DNA from: Ramlibacter sp.
GTDB taxonomy: Bacteria; Pseudomonadota; Gammaproteobacteria; Burkholderiales; Burkholderiaceae_C
Length of the DNA: 43,699 bases
Assembly (NCBI RefSeq): GCF_029866045.1
Contig: NZ_JARXAB010000113.1
Span: 1 to 43,699 of the forward strand
Direction of reading: 5' to 3'
Part shown: positions 19,421-27,606 of the stretch, one piece after another
How the letters are laid out: each line of letters opens with the position of its first letter
How positions within the stretch are numbered: the stretch's first letter is position 1
Notes under the pieces: model-generated
What the model was told of the DNA's origin: nothing
Databases searched by the model: none
The model's input: the letters and a program-made list of their open reading frames with translations, nothing else
Program-made: the position numbers and the translations under genes

Positions 19421-19464
19421 GCGCACCAAAAAAACGCACTCAAGAATCCCGAAAAACCGCCGGT
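19400..19464 (+). promoter_or_regulatory. Antiterminator pairing of the aroG attenuator
   Basis: Bases 19400-19407 (accggcgg) are perfectly complementary to 19457-19464 (ccgccggt), the core of the terminator's left arm. The two pairings exclude one another: this 8-bp helix would block the terminator. The right arm of the terminator repeats the same ccccaccggcgg found in the leader, so both compete for the one left arm. Confidence 0.75.
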
Positions 19465-19484
19465 CCCCACCGGCGGTTTTTTTT
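19452..19484 (+). terminator. Intrinsic terminator (attenuator) upstream of aroG
   Basis: A perfect 13-bp stem (aaaaaccgccggt with accggcggttttt) closed by a CCCC loop runs into eight consecutive T residues, a strong Rho-independent terminator on the plus strand. It lies before the aroG start and not after any gene, so its role is conditional termination. Confidence 0.88.
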
Positions 19485-19532
19485 CGCCCCTTGCAATCCC
19501 TCTCGAATCACAACTTGAACAGGAGCCCCCCG

Positions 19533-20651
19533 ATGTCCGCCAAGCCCACCACCGATACCTCCTGGTATGCGAACCCCGTCGACAAGACCAGCCAGACCGA
19601 CGACCAGCGCATCAAGGACATCACTGTGCTCCCACCGCCCGAACACCTCATCCGCTTCTTCCCGATCGCCGGCACGGCGGTGGAGCGGCTCATTACAGAC
19701 ACCCGCCGTCGCATCCACAACATCATGAGCGGCAAGGACGACCGCCTTCTGGTGATCATCGGCCCCTGCTCCATCCACGACCCGGCCGCCGCCCTCGACT
19801 ACGCCCGCCGGCTCAAGCCTTTGCGTGAGCAGTACGCCGACACGCTCGAGATCGTGATGCGGGTCTACTTCGAAAAGCCCCGCACCACGGTCGGCTGGAA
19901 GGGCTTGATCAATGACCCCTACCTCGACGAGAGCTACCGCATTGACGAGGGCCTGCGCATCGCCCGCCAGCTCCTCATTGAAATCAACCGCCAGGGACTG
20001 CCCGCTGGCAGCGAGTTCCTCGACACCATTTCGCCCCAGTACATCGGTGACCTGATCTCCTGGGGCGCCATTGGCGCACGCACCACCGAGAGCCAAGTCC
20101 ACCGTGAACTGGCCTCGGGCATCTCGGCGCCGATCGGCTTCAAGAACGGCACCGACGGCAACATCCGCATCGCCACCGACGCCATCCAGGCGGCAGCCCG
20201 TGGCCACCACTTCCTCTCCGTCCACAAGAATGGCCAGGTCGCCATCGTGCAGACCCAGGGCAACAAGGACTGCCACGTCATCCTGCGTGGCGGCAAGGCG
20301 CCCAACTACGACGCGAGCAGCGTCGCGGCTGCCTGCAAGGACCTGGCCGCTGCGGGCCTGCCCCCCAGCCTGATGGTGGACTGCAGCCATGCGAACAGCA
20401 GCAAGCAGCATGAGAAGCAGCTCGATGTGGCGGTCGATATCGCCCAGCAGCTCGCCGCGGGCTCACGCAGCATCTTTGGCGTGATGGTCGAGAGCCACCT
20501 GGAGGCTGGCGCTCAGAAGTTCACCCCTGGCAAGGACGAGGTGAACAAGCTGGTCTATGGCAAGAGCATCACCGACGCCTGCCTGGGTTGGGAGCCCTCG
20601 CAGCAGGTGCTGGCGCTCCTGTCGGAGGCGGTCCGCAAGCGGCGCGCCTGA
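19533..20651 (+). CDS. aroG: 3-deoxy-7-phosphoheptulonate (DAHP) synthase, class I
   Basis: This 372-residue enzyme condenses phosphoenolpyruvate with erythrose 4-phosphate, the first step of the shikimate pathway to Phe, Tyr and Trp. Class I (AroF/G/H) motifs are clear: VIIGPCSIHDPAAALDYA, RVYFEKPRTTVGWKGLINDP, GSEFLDTISPQY, DLISWGAIGARTTESQVHR, GFKNGTDG, DCSHANSSKQ and GVMVESHLEAG. The start MSAKPTTDTSWYANPV is chosen because AGGAG lies 7 bases upstream; an in-frame extension to 19287 would run through the attenuator and is rejected. Expression is probably controlled by the upstream Phe/Tyr/Trp leader and terminator. Which aromatic amino acid feeds back on the enzyme cannot be read. Confidence 0.95.
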   Translation: MSAKPTTDTSWYANPVDKTSQTDDQRIKDITVLPPPEHLIRFFPIAGTAVERLITDTRRRIHNIMSGKDDRLLVIIGPCSIHDPAAALDYARRLKPLREQYADTLEIVMRVYFEKPRTTVGWKGLINDPYLDESYRIDEGLRIARQLLIEINRQGLPAGSEFLDTISPQYIGDLISWGAIGARTTESQVHRELASGISAPIGFKNGTDGNIRIATDAIQAAARGHHFLSVHKNGQVAIVQTQGNKDCHVILRGGKAPNYDASSVAAACKDLAAAGLPPSLMVDCSHANSSKQHEKQLDVAVDIAQQLAAGSRSIFGVMVESHLEAGAQKFTPGKDEVNKLVYGKSITDACLGWEPSQQVLALLSEAVRKRRA

Positions 20652-20702
20652 AGACGCGGCCCTTGGTGGGTCGGGGGTGACCGCCCAGTCCTGCGTGCGT
20701 TC

Positions 20703-20732
20703 AGCGCGCGCTCGTCAATGACGCGCGGCGCT
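20703..20732. terminator. Possible bidirectional terminator hairpin between aroG and mpl
   Basis: agcgcgcgc pairs with gcgcggcgct through nine base pairs and a one-base bulge, around an 11-base loop, between the convergent ends of aroG and mpl. There is no T tract, so the call is weak. Confidence 0.3.
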
Positions 20733-22201
20733 CAGTGCGCCAAGGCCGCGAGCAGCTTGGCGTGAATGCCACCAAATCCGCCGTTGCTCATGCAAAGAAT
20801 CTGGTCGCCTGGCCGGGCGGCGGCCACGACCTGGCGGACCAAGGTGTCGATGTCGGCCGCGACCTCGGCACGGGTGCCCATGGATGCCAGCGCCTCCCGG
20901 GCGTCCCAGTCCAGCCCGCCGGCGTGGCAAAACGCCAGATCGGCCTGCTCCAGGCTCCAGGGCAGCTGCGACTTCATCGTGCCCAGCTTCATGGTGTTAG
21001 AACGGGGTTCAAACACTGCCAGGATGCGCTGACCCGGCGGCAGTTGCCGACGCAGGCCGTCGACCGTGGTGCGGATGGCGGTGGGGTGGTGGGCGAAGTC
21101 GTCAAAGACCGTGATCTGCTTGACCGTGCCCCGGTTTTCCATGCGGCGCCGGACGTTCTGGAAGTCGGCAAGCGCTGCCGCGGCGACCTCGGGCGCCACA
21201 CCCACATGCTCGGCCGCGGCAATGGTTGCCAATGCGTTGAGCTGGTTGTGCACCCCGGAGAGCGTCCATTCCACCCGCCCGACCGGGCGGCCCTGCCGCA
21301 AAACTTCGAAGGCATGGGGCTCGCCCTCGGCACTGAAGTCGCTCACCGCCGCGCCGAAGCTGCGCACCTCGCTCCAGCAGCCCTGGTGCAGCACCCGGGT
21401 CAGGCTTTCCTCGAGGCCGTTGACCACCAGCCGACCCGAGGCCGGCACGGTGCGAACCAGGTGGTGGAACTGCCGCTCGATCGCCGCCAGATTGTCAAAA
21501 ATGTCGGCGTGGTCGAACTCCAGGTTGTTCAGGATGGCGGTGCGCGGCCGGTAGTGGACGAACTTGCTGCGCTTGTCGAAGAAGGCGGTGTCGTACTCGT
21601 CGGCTTCGATCACGAAGAGCGGACGCCTGTCCGTCGGGGCCGCGCCGGGGTTCGGCGTCGGGCCGCTCCGAGGTGAACCAGCCCTCTCGGGAGGTCGCGA
21701 ACCACGCAAAGCCGGGAGCGTGGGGGCGCCGAGCCTGGCCGACACGCCGAAGTTCATGGGCACCCCGCCCACCAGAAAGCCCGGCGCCAAGCCGGCGCGC
21801 TCCAGCACCCAGGCCAGCATGGACGTGGTGGTGGTCTTGCCGTGGGTCCCCGCCACCGCCAGCACATGGCGCCCTTGCAGCACGTTTTCCAGCAGCCACT
21901 GCGGCCCGCTCACATAGCGCTGCCCAGACTCGAGGATGGCCTCCATGAGCGGGAATTTGGGGCTGCCGTCCGGGAGCCGGGCGCGGGAAACCACATTGCC
22001 GATCACCCAGACATCGGGCTGAAGGGCCATTTGGTCGTCGCCGAAGCCTTCGATCAGGTCGATGCCCAGCGCCCGCAACTGGTCGCTCATGGGGGGGTAG
22101 ACACCGGCGTCGCAGCCAGTGACCCGGTGGCCCGCCTCGCGGGCCAGCGCGGCCAAGCCGCCCATGAAGGTGCCGCAGATGCCCAGGATATGAATGTGCA
22201 T
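20732..22201 (-). CDS. mpl: Murein tripeptide ligase Mpl
   Basis: This 489-residue Mur-ligase-family enzyme joins recycled L-Ala-gamma-D-Glu-meso-DAP to UDP-N-acetylmuramic acid in cell-wall recycling. It begins MHIHILGICGTFMGGLAALA (nucleotide-fold start typical of Mpl), has the ATP loop VAGTHGKTTTTSMLAWVLE, EADEYDTAFFDKRSKFVHYRP, NNLEFDHADIFD and FDDFAHHPTAI. A Pro/Arg/Gly-rich stretch of roughly 35 residues (LPALRGSRPPERAGSPRSG onward) interrupts the loop before FVIEADEYD, where I recall relatives having only a few residues. It looks like a surface-loop insertion. GATAAT lies 8 bases before the start on the coding strand. Confidence 0.93.
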   Translation of the reverse strand: MHIHILGICGTFMGGLAALAREAGHRVTGCDAGVYPPMSDQLRALGIDLIEGFGDDQMALQPDVWVIGNVVSRARLPDGSPKFPLMEAILESGQRYVSGPQWLLENVLQGRHVLAVAGTHGKTTTTSMLAWVLERAGLAPGFLVGGVPMNFGVSARLGAPTLPALRGSRPPERAGSPRSGPTPNPGAAPTDRRPLFVIEADEYDTAFFDKRSKFVHYRPRTAILNNLEFDHADIFDNLAAIERQFHHLVRTVPASGRLVVNGLEESLTRVLHQGCWSEVRSFGAAVSDFSAEGEPHAFEVLRQGRPVGRVEWTLSGVHNQLNALATIAAAEHVGVAPEVAAAALADFQNVRRRMENRGTVKQITVFDDFAHHPTAIRTTVDGLRRQLPPGQRILAVFEPRSNTMKLGTMKSQLPWSLEQADLAFCHAGGLDWDAREALASMGTRAEVAADIDTLVRQVVAAARPGDQILCMSNGGFGGIHAKLLAALAH

Positions 22202-22209
22202 GGCCCGGG

Positions 22210-22215
22210 ATTATC
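22210..22215 (-). promoter_or_regulatory. -10-like element of mpl
   Basis: GATAAT on the minus strand, then cccgggcc, then ATG: the same hexamer and 8-base spacing as upstream of rodA, pointing to leaderless transcription. Confidence 0.45.
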
Positions 22216-22302
22216 GGCGCGGGCGCTGCCCGGGCTGGGGCGCTTGGTCCCAAAAGGTGGCCGGTGCATGACCCTGCGAGGCGGACGGGCGCCCGGGGCG
22301 TG

Positions 22303-22308
22303 GACAAT
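22303..22308 (+). promoter_or_regulatory. -10-like element of the conserved hypothetical gene
   Basis: GACAAT is followed by 7 bases and the ATG at 22316. This spacing favours that start over the in-frame ATG at 22307, which overlaps the hexamer itself. Confidence 0.35.
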
Positions 22309-22315
22309 GCCGAGT

Positions 22316-22927
22316 ATGGAAAGTGTCGCCCAGGAAATTGCCGCCGCCGCGGCCCGCCTCGTCGTCGAGGAGGGACTGGAGTGGGGGCCGGCCAAGCGCC
22401 GCGCCCTCAAGGTGCTCGGCCTGGGCCCGCGCACCGCCTTGCCGGCCAATGACCTGGTCGAGGACGCCGTCCGCGAGTACATCGACATCTTCTGCGCCGA
22501 CACCCAGCCCGCCGAACTGGCCGCCCTGCGCCGCCTGGCTGCGGTCTGGATGGAGCGCCTGGCCGAATTCCGCCCCCATCTGGCCGGTGCGGTCTGGCAC
22601 GGCACCGCCACCCGGCTGTCCGACGTTTACCTTCAACTGTTTTGTGACGATCCGAAGTCGGCCGAGATCACCCTGATCGACAAGGGTGTGGCCTTCGAGG
22701 CGCGCAGCGTCAATGGCTTCTTGGGCGAACCGGTCGATGCCCTGAGCGTCTCGGCCCGGTGTGCCGAGTTGGGGGAGTCCATCGGGGTTCACTTGCTGAT
22801 ACACGATCTGGGCGACCTGCGCGGCGCCTTACGACCCGACGCTCGTGGCCGGCCGCCCCGGGGTGACCTGGCTGCCTTGCGCGCGCTGATGACAATGGAT
22901 CTGGAGGCTGGCCATGTCCAGCGTTGA
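22316..22927 (+). CDS. Conserved hypothetical protein, divergent from mpl
   Basis: A 203-residue soluble protein, mostly helical at the N-terminus (MESVAQEIAAAAARLVVEEGLEWGPAKRRALKVLG), then PANDLVEDAVREYIDIFC, a Trp-containing helix and a mixed C-terminal half (YLQLFCDDPKSAEITLIDKG, GVHLLIHDLGDLR). I do not recognise a catalytic motif and assign no function; my impression is of a family kept next to mpl and tlpA in related bacteria. The stop overlaps the start of the next gene by 14 bases, so the two are probably translated together. The start could instead be 22307, adding MPS. Confidence 0.75.
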   Translation: MESVAQEIAAAAARLVVEEGLEWGPAKRRALKVLGLGPRTALPANDLVEDAVREYIDIFCADTQPAELAALRRLAAVWMERLAEFRPHLAGAVWHGTATRLSDVYLQLFCDDPKSAEITLIDKGVAFEARSVNGFLGEPVDALSVSARCAELGESIGVHLLIHDLGDLRGALRPDARGRPPRGDLAALRALMTMDLEAGHVQR

Positions 22928-23480
22928 TGACCGCGCCGGGCAGAGCCTGTCCACGTCAAAGCGGCGCTGGTTGCTCGGTGGCGCGGCCTTGGCCGCTACT
23001 GCCGCCGGCGCCGGCCTGGCGGTGTGGCGGTTGCAACCTGGCAAGCCTGTGCCGGCGGCGGTTCAGGCCTTATGGCGTCTGAGCCTGCCTACCCCCCAAG
23101 GGACACCCTTGGCCCTGGCAGAGCTCCGGGGCCGGCCGATCTTGCTGAACTTTTGGGCCACCTGGTGCCCGCCATGTGTGGAGGAAATCCCGCTTCTCGA
23201 CGCTTTCTATCGTCAAAATTCGCCAAATGCATGCCAAGTGCTTGGCGTGGCTATTGATCAGGCTGCCTCGGTGCAGCGCTTTCTGGCTCGTAGCCCGGTC
23301 AGCTTCCCTATCGTGCTGGGCGGTCTGGAGGGTAGCGAGCTCGCCCGCAGCTTTGGGAATGAGTCGGGTGGTCTGCCGTTTTCCGTCATTTTGGGAGCAG
23401 ATGGCGGCATTATCGACAGAAAAATGGGGCAATTAACCCCGGAGCTGCTCGCCCGCTGGCAGCAAGCCGCACGCACCTGA
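22914..23480 (+). CDS. TlpA/ResA-like membrane-anchored thiol-disulfide oxidoreductase
   Basis: A 188-residue thioredoxin-fold protein held in the membrane or exported by an N-terminal segment (KRRWLLGGAALAATAAGAG; the twin Arg could suit Tat, but a Sec anchor is equally likely). The redox site is WATWCPPCVEEIP near residue 84, with the cis-Pro loop GLPFSVIL near 158. By family it reduces or shuffles disulfides in the periplasm, for example in cytochrome c maturation; the partner cannot be told from here. In relatives I recall aroQ directly downstream, before accB; it is missing here. Confidence 0.9.
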   Translation: MSSVDDRAGQSLSTSKRRWLLGGAALAATAAGAGLAVWRLQPGKPVPAAVQALWRLSLPTPQGTPLALAELRGRPILLNFWATWCPPCVEEIPLLDAFYRQNSPNACQVLGVAIDQAASVQRFLARSPVSFPIVLGGLEGSELARSFGNESGGLPFSVILGADGGIIDRKMGQLTPELLARWQQAART

Positions 23481-23593
23481 GCCCTGATGCCGGGCTTTTG
23501 ACCGTCCCGACCCATCGCCTGTTCGGATGCGGGCGGCGCTGAATGAGGACCTACTGCCTCACCCGCCATCATTTCCTGTCAAATCGGTCCAGA

Positions 23594-23610
23594 TAGCCCT
23601 TTTTGGGCTA
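23594..23610 (+). promoter_or_regulatory. Hairpin in the accB upstream region
   Basis: tagccc and gggcta form a perfect 6-bp stem around ttttt, about 50 bases before accB. It may be part of a promoter, a leader structure or a weak terminator for the tlpA-like gene. No convincing -35/-10 pair was found in the 182-base gap. Confidence 0.35.
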
Positions 23611-23662
23611 CATTCGCCCTTCGATTGCGATTGCTTACGAATGACGGAACCCGGGAGCGCCC

Positions 23663-24118
23663 ATGGACCTGCGAAAACTCAAGACTTTGATCGACCTGGT
23701 GTCGGAATCCAACGTCTCTGAACTGGAAATCACCGAGGCCGAGGGCAAGGTCCGCATTGTCAAGGGGCAACCGGCCGTCGTCCAGGTGGCGGCTCCCGTG
23801 GCCGCCCCTGTAGCAGTGGCTGCTCCGGCCCCCGCGCTGGCCGCGCCCGCTGCCGCTCCGGCTGCCGCCCCCGAGGTGGCCGCCGGCCACGCGGTCAAGT
23901 CGCCCATGGTGGGCACCTTCTACCGGGCCTCCAGCCCCGGCGCCAAATCCTTTGTCGAGGTTGGCAGCCAGGTCAAGGAGGGGGACACCATCTGCATCAT
24001 CGAGGCGATGAAGATCCTCAACGAGATCGAGGCCGACAAGTCCGGCACCGTCACCCAGATCCTGTGCGAGAACGGCCAAGCCGTCGAGTACGGTCAGCCC
24101 CTCCTGATGATCGAGTGA
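23663..24118 (+). CDS. accB: Biotin carboxyl carrier protein of acetyl-CoA carboxylase
   Basis: This 151-residue protein carries biotin between the carboxylase and transferase halves of acetyl-CoA carboxylase, the first step of fatty-acid synthesis. It starts [16 protein letters not shown], has an Ala/Pro/Val-rich hinge (~35-75), then the biotinyl domain [14 protein letters not shown] with biotin attached to Lys117 in [16 protein letters not shown] Shine-Dalgarno precedes the ATG. The stop TGA overlaps the accC ATG (TGATG), so the two subunits are translationally coupled. Confidence 0.97.
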   Translation: MDLRKLKTLIDLVSESNVSELEITEAEGKVRIVKGQPAVVQVAAPVAAPVAVAAPAPALAAPAAAPAAAPEVAAGHAVKSPMVGTFYRASSPGAKSFVEVGSQVKEGDTICIIEAMKILNEIEADKSGTVTQILCENGQAVEYGQPLLMIE

Positions 24119-25467
24119 TGTTCAAGAAAATTCTGGTCGCCAACCGCGGCGAGATCGCCCTGCGCATTCAGCGGGCTTGCCGCGAGATGGGCGTGACCGC
24201 GGTCATGGTCTATTCCGAGGCCGACCGCGACGCCAAATACGTCAAGCTCGCCGATGAGGCCGTCTGCATCGGCCCGGCCCCTTCGCCACTGAGTTACCTC
24301 AATGTGCCGGCCATCATCTCGGCCGCCGAGGTGACCGATGCCGAGGCCATCCACCCCGGCTACGGCTTCTTGTCCGAAAACGCCGACTTTGCCGAACGGG
24401 TCGAGAAAAGCGGCTTCCAGTTCATCGGACCCTCGCCCGAATCCATCCGGATCATGGGCGACAAGGTCTCGGCCAAGCAGGCCATGATCAAGGCGGGCGT
24501 GCCTTGCGTGCCCGGGTCCGAGGGCGAGCTCCCCGAGGATCCGGTGCAAATCCGGCGTATCGCCAAGGCCGTCGGCTACCCGGTCATCATCAAGGCCGCC
24601 GGCGGCGGCGGTGGCCGCGGCATGCGGGTGGTGCACACCGAGGCCGCCCTGATCAATGCGGTGCAGATGACGCGTGCCGAAGCCGGCGCCGCCTTTGGCA
24701 ATCCTTCTGTCTATATGGAGAAGTTTCTCCAGAACCCCCGCCACGTCGAGATCCAGATCCTGGCCGACAAGTACCGCAATGCGGTCTACCTGGGGGAGCG
24801 CGACTGCTCGATGCAGCGACGCCACCAGAAAGTCATTGAAGAGGCGCCGGCGCCGGGCATCCCCCGCAAACTGATCGACAAGATCGGCGACCGCTGTGTG
24901 GCCGCCTGCAAGAAGATCGGCTACCGGGGCGCGGGCACCTTTGAGTTCTTGTACGAGAACGGTGAGTTCTACTTCATCGAGATGAACACGCGGGTGCAGG
25001 TCGAGCACCCGGTCACCGAAATGGTCACCGGGGTGGACATCGTCAAGACCCAAATCCGCGTTGCTGCCGGTGAAAAGCTCCCCTTCGCCCAGCGCGACAT
25101 CCAGATCCGCGGCCACGCGATCGAATGCCGGGTCAACGCCGAGGACCCCTTCAAGTTCACCCCCTCCCCAGGCCGCGTCACCCTGTGGCATGCGCCGGGC
25201 GGGCCGGGCGTGCGGGTCGACTCTCACGTCTACAACAACTACTTCGTGCCGCCCAACTACGACAGCATGGTCGGCAAGATCATCACCCACGGGGACACCC
25301 GGGAGCAGGCAATGGCGCGCATGCGCACCGCCTTGCTGGAAACGGTGGTCGAGGGCATCCTGACCAATATTCCGCTGCACCGCGAACTGATGGTCGACGC
25401 CAAGTTCATGGCTGGCGGCACCAACATCCACTACCTTGAGGAGTGGATGGCGCAGCACAAGCGCTGA
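24118..25467 (+). CDS. accC: Biotin carboxylase of acetyl-CoA carboxylase
   Basis: This 449-residue ATP-grasp enzyme carboxylates the biotin on AccB using ATP and bicarbonate. Motifs are [35 protein letters not shown], the glycine-rich ATP lid [60 protein letters not shown] and [13 protein letters not shown]. Length is standard. The start is the ATG within the accB stop, matching the family N-terminus; an in-frame upstream extension inside accB is rejected. Confidence 0.97.
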   Translation: MFKKILVANRGEIALRIQRACREMGVTAVMVYSEADRDAKYVKLADEAVCIGPAPSPLSYLNVPAIISAAEVTDAEAIHPGYGFLSENADFAERVEKSGFQFIGPSPESIRIMGDKVSAKQAMIKAGVPCVPGSEGELPEDPVQIRRIAKAVGYPVIIKAAGGGGGRGMRVVHTEAALINAVQMTRAEAGAAFGNPSVYMEKFLQNPRHVEIQILADKYRNAVYLGERDCSMQRRHQKVIEEAPAPGIPRKLIDKIGDRCVAACKKIGYRGAGTFEFLYENGEFYFIEMNTRVQVEHPVTEMVTGVDIVKTQIRVAAGEKLPFAQRDIQIRGHAIECRVNAEDPFKFTPSPGRVTLWHAPGGPGVRVDSHVYNNYFVPPNYDSMVGKIITHGDTREQAMARMRTALLETVVEGILTNIPLHRELMVDAKFMAGGTNIHYLEEWMAQHKR

Positions 25468-25473
25468 ACGCCA

Positions 25474-26376
25474 TTGCCGAAAGCTGCCTTCTTGTACGAA
25501 CTGCGCTTGCTGTGCCCGGAGGACCGGGTTGACATCCTCGCCGAGGCGCTCGACGCGCTGGACGCGCTCAGCGTGTCGGTGGAGGACGCGGACGCCCACA
25601 CCGAGGCTGAGCAAGCCTTGTTTGGGGAGCCCGGCATGCCGCCGCCCAAAGAGGGCTGGCAGCGCTCCCGGGTGATTGCGCTGTTTCCGGACGAGGCCGT
25701 CGCCCGCGAGGCCGCTGCGTTGCTGCCACTGCAGGATTTTTTTGCTGGCTGCACCGTGCTCGAGGTAGCCGCCTTGCCCGAACAGGACTGGGTGCGCCTC
25801 ACCCAGTCGCAATTCGACCCGGTGGAGATCACCCCCGAGTTCTGGATCGTGCCCACCTGGCACGAGCCGCCCGCGCAGGCGCGCCAGGTGATCCGGCTCG
25901 ACCCGGGCCTGGCCTTCGGCACCGGCACCCACCCCACCACCCGCATGTGCTTGCGCTGGACCGCCACCCACCCGGTCGCCGGCCAGCGCGTGCTCGACTA
26001 CGGCTGTGGCTCCGGCATCCTGGCCATTGGCGCGGCGCGCTTCAGCGCGGGTGAGATCGACGCGGTCGACATCGACCCTGCGGCAGTTCGGGCCACACAG
26101 GACAACGCCCAGGCCAATGCCGTCGCCCTGCGTGCCGGCCTGCCGGATGCGGCCCGCGGCGAGTACGACACGGTGCTGGCCAACATCCTGGCCACGCCGC
26201 TCAAGGTGCTGGCGCCCCTGCTCTGCGCGCATGTGAAGCCCGGCGGCCACCTGGTGCTGGCCGGCATCCTGGAGCGCCAGGCTGAAGAACTCCAGGCGGC
26301 GTACGCGCCCTATCTGGCCCTGGCGGTGTCTGACCGCATGGACGGCTGGATCCTGATGACCGGTCGCCGGCCCTGA
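25474..26376 (+). CDS. prmA: Ribosomal protein L11 methyltransferase PrmA
   Basis: This ~300-residue SAM-dependent enzyme methylates ribosomal protein L11. The N-terminal substrate-recognition domain (LYELRLLCPEDRVDILAEAL) precedes the methyltransferase core: LDPGLAFGTGTHPTTRMCLRW, VLDYGCGSGILAIGAARF (SAM loop), VDIDPAAVRATQDNA and YDTVLANILATPL. There is no ATG at the 5' end. The frame can start at TTG 25474 (six extra residues) or at TTG 25492, which gives MYELRL and matches the usual PrmA N-terminus better; neither has a clear Shine-Dalgarno. It follows accC by 6 bases, so it is probably read from the acc transcript. Confidence 0.93.
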   Translation: MPKAAFLYELRLLCPEDRVDILAEALDALDALSVSVEDADAHTEAEQALFGEPGMPPPKEGWQRSRVIALFPDEAVAREAAALLPLQDFFAGCTVLEVAALPEQDWVRLTQSQFDPVEITPEFWIVPTWHEPPAQARQVIRLDPGLAFGTGTHPTTRMCLRWTATHPVAGQRVLDYGCGSGILAIGAARFSAGEIDAVDIDPAAVRATQDNAQANAVALRAGLPDAARGEYDTVLANILATPLKVLAPLLCAHVKPGGHLVLAGILERQAEELQAAYAPYLALAVSDRMDGWILMTGRRP

Positions 26377-26427
26377 ACCGGTGATGGGGCCTCGACCCGG
26401 AGCCGGGGTCTGCCAGCGTCCACTCAC

Positions 26428-26433
26428 TAAAAT
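26428..26433 (+). promoter_or_regulatory. -10-like element of the DUF3426 gene
   Basis: TAAAAT ends 9 bases before the ATG, in the 66-base gap after prmA. It fits the leaderless pattern seen upstream of rodA and mpl. Confidence 0.4.
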
Positions 26434-26442
26434 CAAGGCGCC

Positions 26443-27573
26443 ATGAGCCTGACCACCCGATGCCCCGCCTGCGCGACCGTGTTCCGGGTGGTGCCTGACC
26501 AGCTCAAAGTATCGGGAGGCTGGGTTCGTTGCGGTCGTTGCAGCGAACTGTTTGACGCCCGGGCGACGCTTTCCCCCCAGGTTCCGGTGGTCAGCGAGGT
26601 GGTCGAGCCCGCTGCGGCGGGAGACGCTGCCCCGGTGGCGGATACGCCAGAAGTTCAGGAGGCACCCGAGGCGGCAAAGGTGCCAGAGGTGGCAGAGGTA
26701 CCAGATTTGCCGGAGGCCTCCGAGATCCTGGTGGCGCTCGAAGCGCCGGAGGCTGCGCTGCCTGTCGTGCCAGCCGCAGACAACACGCCTGAGAAGGAAG
26801 CGACCGCCCAGGCTGTGGACGGGTCGCCAGCCGAGCCTGTGCTTTCTGCCGACCCGCCTTTCGATCGGGAGGCTGCGGCCACCGACATGCGCGAGCCCAC
26901 CTGGGCCGACACGCCGGGTACCGCACCGGATACTGTGCCTGTTGCTGCGAATGTTTCCGCGCTGAGTGCCCCGCCTTCGGGCCCTGTCGATTTAGCCCCA
27001 GGCAATGGCGCCGGCACGACCCCTCGGGATGACAGCCTCGAAGTGCTCGACAAGGTCTCCTTCATGCGCCGGGCCCGCCGCCATGCCTTCTGGCGCAAGC
27101 CGGTCGTCCGCGCCGGCCTCGCGGTTCTGTCCGTGGTCCTGGCACTTGCCCTGGGTGGCCAGGTGGCCTATGAACACCGCGACGAGCTGGCCCAACGCCT
27201 GCCCGTGCTCACGCCGCTCTTGTCGGCCCTGTGCCAGCCCCTGCAATGCCGGATTGGCCCGCCGCGGCGCATCGAATCCATCACCATCGAAGCCTCGGCC
27301 TTCTCGCGTCTGCAGCCCGACGCCTTCCGCTTGCAGTTCACGCTGGCCAATGCCGCGTCGATGCCCGTGGCCTTGCCGGCGCTGGAGCTCACGCTCACCG
27401 ACACCCAGGACCAAGCGGTCATTCGCCGGGTGTTGCAGCCCGCCGAACTGGGCCCTGACGCCCCTGTGGCCTTGCCCGCAGCCGCCGAATGGGCCAGCGC
27501 CGTCACCCTCACCGTCGCCCCTGCAGCCGCTGGTACCGTGACCGGCTACCGGCTGTTGGCCTTCTATCCCTGA
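26443..27573 (+). CDS. Zinc-ribbon and DUF3426 domain membrane protein
   Basis: A 376-residue protein of unknown function. It opens with an MJ0042-type zinc ribbon (CPACATVFRVVPDQLKVSGG then CGRC, two CxxC pairs in the first 35 residues), followed by ~160 residues of acidic Pro/Ala/Val/Glu-rich linker with loose EVPEV-type repeats. One membrane helix (~222-244, AGLAVLSVVLALALGG) leads to a C-terminal DUF3426 domain (CQPLQCRIGPPRRIESITIEAS, LELTLTDTQDQAVIRRVLQP). The topology suggests a cytoplasmic metal-binding head and a periplasmic tail. Genes like this commonly follow prmA in betaproteobacteria, as I recall. Confidence 0.9.
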   Translation: MSLTTRCPACATVFRVVPDQLKVSGGWVRCGRCSELFDARATLSPQVPVVSEVVEPAAAGDAAPVADTPEVQEAPEAAKVPEVAEVPDLPEASEILVALEAPEAALPVVPAADNTPEKEATAQAVDGSPAEPVLSADPPFDREAAATDMREPTWADTPGTAPDTVPVAANVSALSAPPSGPVDLAPGNGAGTTPRDDSLEVLDKVSFMRRARRHAFWRKPVVRAGLAVLSVVLALALGGQVAYEHRDELAQRLPVLTPLLSALCQPLQCRIGPPRRIESITIEASAFSRLQPDAFRLQFTLANAASMPVALPALELTLTDTQDQAVIRRVLQPAELGPDAPVALPAAAEWASAVTLTVAPAAAGTVTGYRLLAFYP

Positions 27574-27606
27574 CCCTCCCCGCCGCGCACCGGCAAGAAA
27601 GAACTC

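Noticed and set aside
19287-19532. N-terminal extension of aroG
   Set aside because: It would translate the attenuator hairpins; AGGAG and the family N-terminus fix the start at 19533.
24094-26436. 780-residue minus-strand open frame
   Set aside because: Antisense to accC and prmA, both with full motif sets.
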